Shown here piece after piece: positions 35,303 through 46,738 of a stretch of 64,000 nt of DNA. A program made the position numbers and the translations under genes. Each line of letters begins with the position of its first letter. Position 1 is the stretch's first letter. The DNA lies in assembly GCA_935421135.1 (NCBI GenBank), contig OW285187.1:31994818-32058817 (forward strand), given 5' to 3'. Origin of the DNA: Bugulina stolonifera (Eukaryota > Bryozoa > Gymnolaemata > Cheilostomatida > Bugulidae). The notes under the pieces are model-generated. The model saw only the letters and a list, made by a program, of their open reading frames with translations, did no database searches and was not told the origin of the DNA.

Positions 35303-38300
35303 ATGTCGGCGCATAGCCCAACAAAAGAAGCGCCATTATTTGGCAAAGTTGTGGTGATTCGGCGAAGTGGTGAAGATGGGAGCGTATTCCCGATGACTAT
35401 GACCTCATGCCTGATTGGCAGGTAAATAGAATCCTGAATTTCACTGTTGGTAATTTCTAATTGGGTGATTACAAGACATTGGGCTTTCGGCTGAAATTAT
35501 GCTAAATTGTATAGGCCTATTGGATTGCTGTTACCAAAATATTGGGTTGATTATTTTTATGTGAGTTGTTGCTATTTAACCTGCAATAGTTTGAATCTAG
35601 CTCCAAGAAAATTCTTTTTAGATTAGTGACTGACCTATCATTTTGAACTTTTTTGTGCACCTTACAATAGAATTAATTTATTTAAATTAATATTTCAAAG
35701 AATTCAGTTTGGTGCTTATGTGGATCTTTGAAATTATCACTGTTTAGTATGTTTATGTAGAATTGTGGATTGATATTCCTTTATATTGATGGCCACCATT
35801 AATTAATAGATTATTATTTTAACATTATTTTGCCTTTCTACATTGTAGAACATACAAATGGTGTTAACTTGGTATATAGTTATAATAGTTATGTGGCTTA
35901 ACATGATGTTGTTGTGCCAAAGCTCACAGTCAAAAATGCATTGCCACACTGCTTTTATGAATAACGTCACCTATTGTACCATTTGCACTATTTTACATGT
36001 AGGTCAAATAATTGCGCCATAAGGGTGCAGCTACCCGCTGTATCGGAACATCAGTGTGAGGTGAAGGCTGCTGATGATGCTGTATATTTAAGTAATCTCA
36101 GTTTAACACACCCAACCAAGATAAACAGCAAACCCTTTGCTGATACCGTGGTCCTAAACCACAAGGATTTAATTAGTGTGGTGGATCGACATTTTCGGTT
36201 TGAGTACCCGGATGGACATCCTATGACTGTTGAGGGTAGGTTGTTTAGTTGTTCTGTCATATGCTTAGGCTGGAAAATTAATCTGTGTAGGCACAAGCTA
36301 CAGAGCTACATGTATGATTGCTTGTTCCATGGTTTTATTTAGCCTCCAGATCAGGCAGGAAATCCGAATCTCCGAGAACCAGAGTGGATCGTCTGCTTCA
36401 AGAAACCACCAAGGTAGTTACACCAACTCGTAAACCACCAAGGCCTGTGCATGTGGATGATACTGAAAATGAATCACCAGAATTGGCAACCTCATCTGTT
36501 AACCCACATTTACGACGTAGCTCGCTAAATAAACCTGTGAAAATCCTTACTCCCAAGGTAAACTGCGACTACATTGTATATCACTCATGGTACCATGATT
36601 GTCTGCACTACATGTTACACATGCTATTTTGTTAACGCTTATTTCCTCCTACTATTAATAGCTTAATTTGATTCATCTCGTATTGCAGATAAAACCTCCC
36701 CGACCACCAGCTGTTTCCAAGGTATGTCATCATTGTTAATGCGATTGCTCATAGAATATTTTGATCTGCAAAAGTTGCATGAAAATTATTATGAAGAGTT
36801 GTACAGCTTTGCTAATGATAATTTAATATGATATACATGTACATGTGATCGTTAGATGGAGTAGGCACTATAATATAACATAACAACGTGCATATCTCTT
36901 GTCCAATCAGAGCACTGGTAAGATACAAGCCAATCCTGAGGCTGCCAGAAGAAGATCACAGCTTCGTAAAAGTCTCTCTGAGATTAAGCAGAGGTCTGAC
37001 AGCATAGCCGAGTCCCCTGAGCCAGCTGTTACTGCTGAACCCACTGGAAGAGCTAGTTTGGGTACAGTTCCATTAGTTTCATTCACCAGTATTTCAATTT
37101 TCCGTAATTTGCTGAGATAAACAATATCTGCAATGATTTCAAATGGTATAATCATAATGTTTTATGCTAAACATGTTTATGCATAAGACACAAATAAAGT
37201 ATCCCTTGTTGGTTGACTTTGCTCTAGGTCGAAAAAGGAAGTCAGGCTCGCCAATCTTATCCATGTCTAGCAAGAGCAAAAGAGTGTCATTCGGAGTGAA
37301 CCTAAGTCCTGAATTGTTTGACAAGAACCTTCCTTCTTGCACACCAATACGAAAGGGATCGACTCCATCTCGCGCATGTAAACGGTTAGCAATAAACATT
37401 TGATGTTATGGCTTATCAGACTTGAGTTTTATATATAAAGTTTCTGCTTCGTATATCAAAGGTTATGGATTGGGTTGACTGTAGAGATGTCACAGTTACG
37501 TCATATTTGTCACGCTGTTATGATGAATGTTTCGCATACGGCCATTTATTCTTCATGATTGCTGTACATATATTATCTTGTTTATAGCTCTGCTTCCCCA
37601 AAGAAGTCGCCTCTGACCAGGTCCTCCCCCTCTGTTAAGTCTAGTGGTTCAAAGTCAAGAGTAGCTCAGCTGAAGAGGTACAGTCTGTCACGTGTGATAT
37701 GTATTATTGCTATACTATATAACTATATACTTTATACTACTCCCCCTGATCACTATATTAAACACTGTACATATATTGATACATCTTCATCCTTCTAAAC
37801 CTGCAAACACCGAAAGTTTCTGTTGTACCTGTAGTAAAGAGAAACATGTGGTGGTAAAGTCGCCACACGTCGCGCACCATGCAATGTCTGAGCCGGAAGA
37901 GAGGCTCTATTCTGCTCAACGCAAGCATGAAGGAGCAACATTCAAGCGCTTGTCGCAAAGCCCAGACAGTTCCGTAAGTCAGCATTGTAAAAGCAGAAGC
38001 TATTTGTTAGCTTTCACTTGTGATCCACGGTGTTTCCAAAGCAACATATTATCTATTCTGATAGAAGCATATGGATGATTATGCTAATACTACCATGTTT
38101 TTGCTGATAGTACAGTGTTTGGTATAGATGTACATGAGATCCGACACCATAATATAGCAATGCAAGTGAGACGATCTGGACTAATGACCTTAGATTTCTA
38201 TGTATATGTAGTAATCTATGTTGTACTACATGATTGTATCCTTAAACCACAAGCCCTCATAATATTTTACTGTTCACATTGGAGGTGTCCTCTACCGATT

Positions 38301-41300
38301 TGTCTCTGGTCTGGCAAGTTGATAGAGTACAACTTCTTACTATATACAGTGCCCACATTCGGAGCTAGTGGCCAATGTATGTGTAGTTAACTATGGGTCT
38401 TCATTACATTTTACTGTTGGTAACAAGGAGTTGTCCTCTACTACTTGTCTCTGGTCTGGCAAGTGGGGAAAGGACAACTCAATATAAACAGTGCCCAAAA
38501 TCTGAACCGATGGACACAGTTTTCTAAGGAATGTTCTGTGTTACAATACGGCGCAATGTATACACATGTATGTACAATTCATGTAGTATATAGTATTGGT
38601 AACACTAATATTATTTTGCTACTGTCCTATTAGGTATATACGTGTATATTATGCTACTATTGTTATATATGCGTGTACTTGTATGTGTTAGTAAGGCTGA
38701 ACAACTTTTAGATGAAATATGTACATAAAACTCGCCATATTGCACAACATGGAGATGTCTATATTTTTCAAATCAAATAGCAGAATGGTAGAAATCAAGT
38801 TGTTATAAAGTTATCACCAATTATCATTTTACTTCTTTCACCAAATATTTTGTTCAGTGTGCAACTGAATCTCTGTCTGATGTTGAAGATTCATCATGAA
38901 TTGATGAAATATTTTACAGAGTTCTTCACCTAATGTAAGCGGTGCTGATTCTAGTTCTACATTTGCATCCCCTCAATTATCTAAGAGGGCAGCAACAGCT
39001 AAGTCAAAGGCAAGCCCAGCAACAACCAGTGTAAAGGCATCTCCACGTACGCCGCCAGCCAGGAATCCCAGAAATGTAATGACTCCTGGCAAAGTTCATG
39101 TTATTCATACAGATACCCCAAGGCCAAAGACTCCTTCAGTTGGGTGTGTTTGTTTACCGTGTTTTCTGTCTTTGCATATGTCCATGTACAATATAGCATG
39201 GCATGCTGTTTTCACCATTTGTTGTTTACAAGAGAGATCCTGTAACATTGTAGCAGCTCAGAGAGATCCATTACTCCTCAGATGGATTTCCAGAAAATGA
39301 TTGCTCTCAGGGCAATTCATGGCAAAACATCAACTCCTGCATTGCCCCTCTTGGCAAAAAAGACATCTACTCCCAAATCTGCTGCCAAAGAAGCAACCAC
39401 CCCTACATCTGCTAACAAGGCAACCACCCCTACATCTGCTAACAAGGCAACCACCCCTACATCTGCTAACAAGGCAACCACCCCTACATCTGCTAACAAG
39501 ATAACCACCCATACATCTGCTAACAGGAAGATGACTACCCCTGCATCTGCTAACAAGATAACCACCCCTACATCCGCTAACAGGATGATGACTACCCCTG
39601 CATCCGCTAAGAAGGCAGTCACTCCTGCATCCGCTAAGAAGGCAGTCAACCCTTCATCTACTTCCAAAAGTGTTCTGACACCAAAAGGGTAACTATCAAG
39701 ATTCAAGATCGACTTTTTCCAGAGATGCATTTTATCTTTAAGTATTCCTCACATATGATAAGCATATACAACATGTTATACAAATTACACTGTAACATTT
39801 ATTGGAGACATGTACATCGATTTATAGCCATGTATATACATTATTTTGCCTACCTGAGATTTGAATATGGTACCTGTTTTATTCAGGTTTGCAGCTGCTA
39901 GCCAGAAATCTACTCCCAGGTCAATCTCCAAGAAGGGAAGCACTCCAAAATCTGTTGGTAGGAAAGCCCAGACACCCAGACGGTAAACATACAAGTACAT
40001 GCATAGTGTCGCCATTTCACAACTTGTTATATGCAGTAGCTACCCCTGGTAACAATACTGTAGTATCGTTTAGTAATTATGCATATTAATGAGCATCCAG
40101 ATTCTCAACTGTTATTACAATGTAATATAATGCTATTCAGATCCTCAAGCAAAGGCCCTGTTAGAAAGACTTGGGCTGATGTTGTTAAGGCCGGCGGTGG
40201 GGGAGTAGTGGCTGTCAAACGGAAATCTATAAACCGCCAACCTCTTGTGAAGCCCAAAAAGAAGGTCATACCTAAAGCTGTGAGTAAGCTTTACTCTAAC
40301 ACCCTATGATGACCATTGTAGAATATAAGCTACATCACTTCATTCTGTGCATTTGTAACAGGTTCATGTCTGGTACATGATTTCACCTTTATATTACCAA
40401 GCACTTCTAATAAAACTGCAGACAATTATTCCGAAGACTCCGAGGGCTGGTAGAAAAGGTGTGGCTCAGTCCACTGGCCATGTTGACTCACCAGAGACAT
40501 TTGTGCTTGGTCGTGGGAGAAATGCAATGAAGAAGACTCCAACCCCTCATAAAGCAGCTGACGAGGATTATGATAATCTGCCCCCAACACCGACGGCTCC
40601 AACTCTGATGTTTGTCTCGCCAATGACTGGAGAGAGGCCAAAACGTCGCTCCTCCTTGGTTAAACAATCGAAGAGCCCAGACCTGACAGGTGTGCGTGAA
40701 CTGATGAAGGAGCCTAAAGAGAGGAAAAGTGTATCACTCGTGGGAATAAAGGAGTTGATGACTGAGAAAAAGTATGTCTATGTTGGTTTCGTTCTCAGCT
40801 GTAATATTTTGTTTGACATTATCTCTCTGCTCTTCTGATTGACCTTCTAAACAATATCAGATGTGGAACTAGCTGGGCTTATAATGTAGGTCAAGAAGGT
40901 CTGCCGACTTGACAGGAGTCCGGGAACTAATGACAGAGCCTAAAGGTAGACGAAGTGTAGAGTTGATAGGTGTGAAGGAGCTGATGACAGTACCCAAGTG
41001 AGTGATCACAAACCAACTGAAATATATTAGGTTGCAATGGATAGAAATAGATGGACCATTAGAATATGCACGATATAAATTATAATAATTATTATTTTAT
41101 AATTCATAGTGCTGTCCTTTCCCTCTCTTTACTTCCAGAGTGTGGCCGGCTGTTCTCTAGTACTGCTAGCCTGAGAGGACAACTTCAAGGTGGAATTAAT
41201 AAATATCCATTTCCTTGAAATTGTTCACCCTCAAAGGAGTTGTCCATACCAGGAGTCCTGGTTGTTGACACATTCATATAATATAAAATTGGTTTTCTAC

Positions 41301-43414
41301 ATCAGGTACATGTAGGTACATGTAGATAGACACAGTTCCTTGTCAGGAAAAGGTGTTCATTATGACATCTTGTGTAACAGCTTTGTATTGGTATTTTCTA
41401 GACCCAGAAAGAGTGCAGATTTACGAGGTGTAAAGGAGTTGATGGCATCACCCAAAGTTCTACCAAGTCCAAATTTAACTGGCGTGAGAGAGATGATGAG
41501 ATCACCGAAACCACTGCCGAGTCCTAAGCTTAGTGGTCTGCGTAGCATGATGGCTACACCTAAACCGCAACCAAGTCCAAGGTACACAGGAATTAAGGAA
41601 ATGGTTAGAACACCGAAGTCTCAGCAATCTCCAGTTTTAGAAGGTAAAACATCCTTGAGTCGTCTGTAGGTGGAGTAGAAAGCTGCCAGTATTACTACAG
41701 TCAGCTGAATTAAGTTGATGAATGAACAACATATCCTGATGGAAGTCTTAGTATTATTCTCCTGTTTATATACATGCAATAACATGTTATGTAATGTCAA
41801 CAATGTAATTAATATGCTCTTCAAATTAACACCTTAGGTCTAGCTGATATGATGAAGACCCCAAATGAAATAAGCGACACGGCATCACCCCAGGTTAAAA
41901 CTTCTGGCCGAGGAAATCGTAGTAAAAGAGTTAATAATGCTACTGGCTCAGATTCGAATCCAGTGACTCGCACTACTAGACGTGGCACCAAACGCAGCGC
42001 CCCATCAGATGACAATGGAGAAAGTTGTGGGCTTGACAGCGTTGTATCTAATAAAAAACCGACTCGTGTTCGAAGAGTGGTTAACAGTACAAATCCAGTA
42101 GAGGAGAAGGCGGCCACACCTGCCAAGGCTAAAGCAAGCAGACGAGCTAAGAAATCAGACAGGACAGATGAGGCTCCCACAAGCCCCCCTCCTGCTCCTA
42201 CAAGAGCTACCAGAGGCAAGAATGTGGCCAGGAGCCCAGCAGCAAAGACAGTTTCACCTGTCAAGGCCAGATCAACCAGACGTGGTGCTCGACCAACATC
42301 ACAAGCTGAAGTAACTGCACCCGCAAGTCCCAAATCTATAACTCCGGCAAAAAGGGCAACCCGTGCCAGAAAGGAGCAGCTTGAGGCCAAGCCAGCTTCA
42401 CCTGATGTGAAGGTAATGCAACGCTCAATTTAAGGGCTGTTGGTTCTCTCATTACATGTATGATTAATGTGGAATTCAGTCATAATCTGTGAGATTTTTA
42501 CTTTCTACTACATCATTTTGTCCGAATGTGATGGCAGATGCCCAATTCAAATGTGGACTGTGTCTACATTATTACATCTGTACGCTGTATATATTATTCA
42601 TGTGCACATGACTGGTCAGTTAGCCTCTGAGTGGTGCATGTTACATCATAATCATCCAGGTTCTGCCATAATTATTTCAGGGCAATCCCTTATAAGTTCA
42701 TATGATGTGAATGCAAAGATGGTGGCAGGAAAGATGAATCACTCAATAATAATACCCTGACCCACCAACTTCACTAGTCTTTCTCTCCATCCTTCTGGGA
42801 TGGCTATAACAATTATACCACTTACTTATCTGAGCCTTCTATAATTGTAGGTGATAATTTATTTAGATCTTCCATGAAATAATATAGCTGATTGGCCTGA
42901 CGTGCTGCAACAGGGATAACTCCGTTACAGTACAAGGTGGCATAACTGCTAGTCTAGTCAGGGCTGCCATTCTAGATGGGGGGATAGTGATCCATCTTTC
43001 CTTCCACTATCTTTGGTGAATGTATGCACTCTAATGCTTTACTTGGTTTCAAACTCTCTTTAGCAAGTAGAGGAGAAGGTGGCCACACCTGCCAAGGCTA
43101 AAGCAAGCAGACGAGGTAAGAAATCAAACAGGACAGATGAGGCTTCCACAAGCCCCCCTCCTGCTCCTACAAGAACTACCAGAGGCAAGAAAGTGGCCAA
43201 GAGTTCAGCAGCAGAAAAGACGGTTTCACCCGTCGAGGCCAAGTCAACCAGGCGTGGTGCTGGAGTAAAATCAGCTGAGGTAACTGCACCCACAAATCCC
43301 GAACCTAGAACTCGGGCAAAAAGAGCGACCCGCACCCACAAGGAGCAGTTTGAGGCCACACCAGTTTCTCCAGCTGTGACGGCAACCAAACGTGTTACTC
43401 GCTCAAGAAAATGA
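35303..43414 (+). CDS. Ki-67-like chromosome periphery protein
   Basis: Ki-67 coats mitotic chromosomes and keeps them apart. Seventeen exons give 1,218 residues (human about 3,256). Residues about 8-108 form an FHA domain (VVVIRRSGEDGSVFPMT, RVQLPAVSEHQCEV). About residues 266-290, KSKRVSFGVNLSPELFDKNL is the PP1-docking RVSF motif shared by Ki-67 and RepoMan. TWADVVKAG (exon 12) and STGHVDSPETFVLG (exon 13) match conserved segments before the repeats in vertebrate Ki-67. Nine short repeats of type DLTGVRELMKEPK follow (about 765-920). The C-terminus is Lys/Arg/Thr/Pro-rich, with many TP and SP sites suiting CDK phosphorylation, and is internally duplicated in the last two exons. Start ATG at 35303 opens the FHA exon. 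The family match by motif order is strong; chromatin binding by the tail is inferred. Confidence 0.93.
38270..38516. repeat. Diverged direct repeat pair in Ki-67-like intron 8
   Basis: Two related segments of about 100 bp (about 38270-38372 and 38420-38516) share TTGTCTCTGGTCTGGCAAGT and ACAGTGCCCA. The rest of the 946-bp intron (37974-38919) shows nothing else I can name. Confidence 0.65.
39390..39665 (+). repeat. Coding minisatellite in Ki-67-like exon 10
   Basis: In-frame tandem units of 27-30 bp encoding ATTPTSANK and variants (ITTHTSANRK, MTTPASANK, AVTPASAKK), about ten units, each with a Thr-Pro site. First four units are nearly identical at the DNA level, so recent expansion is likely. 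Confidence 0.9.
40673..41875 (+). repeat. Nine short Ki-67-type repeats spread over four exons
   Basis: The cores in order are DLTGVRELMKEPK, SLVGIKELMTEKK, DLTGVRELMTEPK, ELIGVKELMTVPK, DLRGVKELMASPK, NLTGVREMMRSPK, KLSGLRSMMATPK, RYTGIKEMVRTPK and LEGLADMMKTP. Spacing is 14-22 residues. The pattern (Leu)-x-Gly-hydrophobic-basic-Glu-(Leu/Met)-Met-x-x-Pro resembles the DLAGFKELFQTP core inside each of the much longer vertebrate Ki-67 repeats (K167R family). The repeats cross introns between exons 13-14, 14-15 and 15-16. Confidence 0.85.
42103..43414 (+). repeat. Duplicated C-terminal exon segment of the Ki-67-like gene
   Basis: The 3' half of exon 16 (about 42103-42412) and the whole of exon 17 (43064-43414) encode the same about 100-residue basic segment, with shared EEK-ATPAKAKASRR, SPPPAPTR and KRATR. 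The 651-bp intron between them holds no other feature. The duplication preserved frame; exon 17 carries the stop. Confidence 0.88.
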
Positions 43415-43824
43415 GCGACTTACGTAAATGCACTGATTATGTTTTCACATTATTCACCATGTACAGAAAAGGTAGTATTTGTTATGCAACTCTATAGTCC
43501 CAACATGTACATTGTAACAAATCATGCAAATTAAATGCGTGTCATAACATATACACACACTTATTAATCATGCAACTCACCGATGTAAATGGCCACTGTA
43601 CAACCTGTGGCCATACCACATTATTTTTGTATGAATACCCACTATACATTCATTGTAAATGTATGCACATTTTATGTTTAGCTCCCACTTGCAATTAAAA
43701 GTATTTATGGCAACAAATAGTGAACTGGTTGGTTAAATTCTATTTTACAAACAAATATATTGTGGCTCCCAGTGTGCACCTGCTCTTGTTACTTACTAGC
43801 AGACCTACCAACAATATGAACACC
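43415..43824 (+). other. 3' UTR of the Ki-67-like gene
   Basis: No coding exon. A+T-rich with two ATTAAA (near 43531 and 43693), followed by AATAAA at 43825. Confidence 0.6.
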
Positions 43825-43830
43825 AATAAA
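43825..43830 (+). terminator. Poly(A) signal, Ki-67-like gene
   Basis: AATAAA 411 bp after the stop codon. Cleavage 10-30 nt downstream would fall past the opposite-strand signal at 43846-43851, so the two transcripts probably overlap at their ends. Confidence 0.6.
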
Positions 43831-43845
43831 AATTGCCTCAATTAG

Positions 43846-43851
43846 TTTATT
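43846..43851 (-). terminator. Poly(A) signal, snoRNA host transcript
   Basis: Minus-strand AATAAA in the terminal exon (43973 downward) of the spliced snoRNA host gene. It lies 16 bp from the converging AATAAA of the Ki-67-like gene. Confidence 0.6.
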
Positions 43852-44292
43852 GAACATCTGTATACAATGAGAAAAGGCAGTGAAACGGTGAAAGTGCTGT
43901 TAGGAACCTTGTGCATCTGAAGCAATCTTAGCCTTGAAGGAAAATGGACAGGAGGGCAGCAACCAGTACTTTCCTGCAACACAAGATCAAAAATACTTTA
44001 CACCACCATATAGTTGTCTACATTATTGATAGAGATAAAAACACATGTATATGCTAAAAATCCATGCACGTATGATCACAAGCACACCACTCTAAACAAG
44101 TAAATTGCATGCTTGTATACTGCTGCATGTACAGAGCAGAATGTACTAACCTCGAACAGAAACTCCCCAACACCAGCCAGGACATATTCCCAACATCAAG
44201 CCATCATACACAGCATGCTGTAAAATATGAAAGTTCCAATGGGTAGGAACTTAGCTATGGTGGTGGTCAAGTTACTTTCACCTAGTTGCATT

Positions 44293-44369
44293 GCGCATCA
44301 GAAACGAAGAATTCCTTATTTACAGCTTTGTCCACACAGATTTTAAGAGCAAATGTATCATCAGCCACA
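44293..44369 (-). ncRNA. Box C/D-like snoRNA 2, copy 1
   Basis: Minus strand: TGATGA (44363-44358) and CTGA (44301-44298) 56 nt apart, flanked by GTGTGGC and TGCGC. The segment next to the D box (AAGGAATTCTTCGTTT) is the same in all five copies and is the expected guide. I could not name its target. The C box lacks the usual purine before UGAUGA. Confidence 0.6.
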
Positions 44370-44592
44370 CATTCTGTTAGCAAGTAGTCCACACGGCATT
44401 CGTTGTGGTTAGTTGTGATAAATGCCCATGCTAACTACGTTTTTCTACAAGCAACATAATGTCATTTACCTCAAACATGAATGAGTGAGAGTAGTTGTCC
44501 ACTATCTTTCCAACTCCCGCACCTGAAAAAGAAACGTTTGCTTTACACAGGCTTGGTTCAACGGAAATGGAAATATGTAGGGTAAATAGGTG

Positions 44593-44658
44593 TCACTTCA
44601 GGCTACCATATATCAACACTGTGCGTTCTGACAGGGATAACAATATTCATCATTTTGG
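44593..44658 (-). ncRNA. snR38-like box C/D snoRNA, copy 1
   Basis: Minus strand: C box ATGATGA (44653-44647), guide GTTATCCCTGT (44641-44631), D' box CAGA (44630-44627), C'-like TGTTGATA and D box CTGA (44601-44598). The guide is an exact 11-nt complement of the ACAGGGAUAAC segment in domain V of large-subunit rRNA. By the D-plus-5 rule it targets the second G, equivalent to E. coli G2446 and to yeast Gm2815, which snR38 guides. Confidence 0.8.
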
Positions 44659-44883
44659 ACTGGGCTCTCTAGTTAGCCACACCACTACAGCTTCACAACT
44701 AGACTAGAGGTAATATTTAGCCACAGTCGACTATGATACTAACCTTGATCCTAGCTTTCACCATTGGACAGACCCGACTTTTAACACACACGTAGATTAC
44801 ATATAACTGTAAAATAAAAATGCAATAATGGTCAGAACAAGAGTGGAGCAACAACAATAAAGTGGTCTTCAGCCCGTGGTATT

Positions 44884-44960
44884 GTGCATCAGAAACGAAG
44901 AATTCCTTATTTACAGCTTTGTCCACATAGATTTTAAGAGCAAATGTATCATCAGCCACA
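44884..44960 (-). ncRNA. Box C/D-like snoRNA 2, copy 2
   Basis: TGATGA (44954-44949) and CTGA (44892-44889); terminal TGTG/CACA can pair. Guide-side sequence identical to copy 1. Confidence 0.6.
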
Positions 44961-45184
44961 CATTCTGTTAGCAAGTAGTCCACACGGGCATTCGTTGTGG
45001 TTAGTTGTGATAAATGCCCATGCTAACTACGTTTTTCTACAAGCAACATAATGTCATTTACCTCAAACATGAATGAGTGAGAGTAGTTGTCCACTATCTT
45101 TCCAACTCCCGCACCTGAAAAAGAAACGTTTGCTTTACACAGGCTTGGTTCAACGGAAATGGAAATATGTAGGGTAAATAGGTG

Positions 45185-45250
45185 TCACTTCAGGCTACCA
45201 TATATCAACACTGTGCGTTCTGACAGGGATAACAATATTCATCATTTTGG
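45185..45250 (-). ncRNA. snR38-like box C/D snoRNA, copy 2
   Basis: Same boxes and guide as copy 1, 592 bp away, identical over the snoRNA body. Confidence 0.8.
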
Positions 45251-45475
45251 ACTGGGCTCTCTAGTTAGCCACACCACTACAGCTTCACAACTAGACTAGA
45301 AGTAATATTTAGCCACAGTCGACTATGATACTAACCTTGATCCTAGCTTTCACCATTGGACAGACCCGACTTTTAACACACACGTAGATTACATATAACT
45401 GTAAAATAAAAATGCAATAATGGTCAGAACAAGAGTGGAGCAACAACAATAAAGTGGTCTTCAGCCCGTGGTATT

Positions 45476-45552
45476 GTGCATCAGAAACGAAGAATTCCTT
45501 ATTTACAGCTTTGTCCACATAGATTTTAAGAGCAAATGTATCATCAGCCACA
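45476..45552 (-). ncRNA. Box C/D-like snoRNA 2, copy 3
   Basis: TGATGA (45546-45541) and CTGA (45484-45481); identical body to copy 2. Confidence 0.6.
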
Positions 45553-45777
45553 CATTCTGTTAGCAAGTAGTCCACACGGGCATTCGTTGTGGTTAGTTGT
45601 GATAAATGCCCATGCTAACTACGTTTTTCTACAAGCAACATAATGTCATTTACCTCAAACATGAATGAGTGAGAGTAGTTGTCCACCATCTTTCCAACTC
45701 TCGCACCTGAAAGAGAAATGTTTGCTTTACCCAGGTTTGGTTCAACGGAAATGGAAATATGTAGGGGAAATAGGGTG

Positions 45778-45843
45778 TCACTTCAGGCTACCATATATCA
45801 ACACTGTGCGTTCTGACAGGGATAACAATATTCATCATTTTGG
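45778..45843 (-). ncRNA. snR38-like box C/D snoRNA, copy 3
   Basis: Same boxes and guide; the D box is at 45786-45783. Flanking intron has small changes, body unchanged. Confidence 0.8.
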
Positions 45844-46068
45844 ACTGGGCTCTCTAGTTAGCCACACCACTACAGCTTCACAAATAGACTAGAAGTAATA
45901 TTTAGCCACAGTCGACTATGATACCAACCTTGATCCTAGCTTTCACCATTGGACAGACCAGACTTTTAACACACACGTAGATTACATATAACTGTAAAAT
46001 AAAAATGCAATAATGGTCAGAACAAGAGTGGAGCAACAACAATAAAGTGGTCTTCAGCCCGTGGTATT

Positions 46069-46145
46069 GTGCATCAGAAACGAAGAATTCCTTATTTACA
46101 GCTTTGTCCACATAGATTTCAAGAGCAAATGTATCATCAGCCACA
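46069..46145 (-). ncRNA. Box C/D-like snoRNA 2, copy 4
   Basis: TGATGA (46139-46134) and CTGA (46077-46074); one substitution in the middle of the body. Confidence 0.6.
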
Positions 46146-46370
46146 CATTCTGTTAGCAAGTAGTCCACACGGGCATTCGTTGTGGTTAGTTGTGATAAAT
46201 GCCCATGCTAACTACGTTTTTCTACAAGCAACATAATGTCATTTACCTCAAACATGAATGAGTGAGAGTAGTTGTCCACCATCTTTCCAACTCTCGCACC
46301 TGAAAGAGAAACGTTTGCTTTACCCAGGCTTGGTTCAACGGAAATGGAAATATGTAGGGGAAATAGGGTG

Positions 46371-46436
46371 TCACTTCAGGCTACCATACATCAACACTGT
46401 GCGTTCTGACAGGGATAACAATATTCATCATTTTGG
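46371..46436 (-). ncRNA. snR38-like box C/D snoRNA, copy 4
   Basis: Same boxes and guide; one substitution in the stretch between C' and D (TATGTATGG instead of TATATATGG in the minus reading). Confidence 0.8.
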
Positions 46437-46661
46437 ACTGGGCTCTCTAGTTAGCCACACCACTACAGCTTCACAACTAGACTAGAAGTAATATTTAGCC
46501 ACAGTCGACTATGATACTAACCTTGATCCTAGCTTTCACCATTGGACAGACCCGACTTTTAACATACACGTAGATTACATATAACTGTAAAATAAAAATG
46601 CAATAATGGTCAGAACAAGAGTGGAGAAACAACAATAAAGTGGTCTTCAACACGTGGTATT

Positions 46662-46738
46662 GTGCATCAGAAACGAAGAATTCCTTATTTACAGCTTTGT
46701 CCACATAGACTTTAAGAGTACATTTATCATCAGCTACA
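46662..46738 (-). ncRNA. Box C/D-like snoRNA 2, copy 5 (diverged)
   Basis: TGATGA (46732-46727) and CTGA (46670-46667). Several changes lie near the C box (TAAATGTACTC for TACATTTGCTC), but the D-side half is unchanged. The sequence beyond the C box is unrelated to the tandem units. Confidence 0.6.

Larger units (their letters stand above)
35303..43414 (+). other. Exon map of the Ki-67-like gene
   Basis: Exons: 35303-35421, 36003-36235, 36343-36557, 36689-36721, 36911-37061, 37228-37384, 37588-37677, 37835-37973, 38920-39143, 39254-39688, 39887-39982, 40141-40279, 40422-40771, 40890-40997, 41402-41643, 41838-42412, 43064-43414. Sum 3,657 nt, a multiple of three. Exon 6 uses the GTTAGC donor at 37385, because the GTAAAC at 37378 breaks frame. 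Exon 8's acceptor at 37834 was chosen for its pyrimidine tract; an acceptor 21 nt upstream is also in frame. Confidence 0.82.

Noticed and set aside
39317..39730. Minus-strand 137-codon frame
   Set aside because: Antisense shadow of the Ki-67-like exon 10 coding minisatellite.
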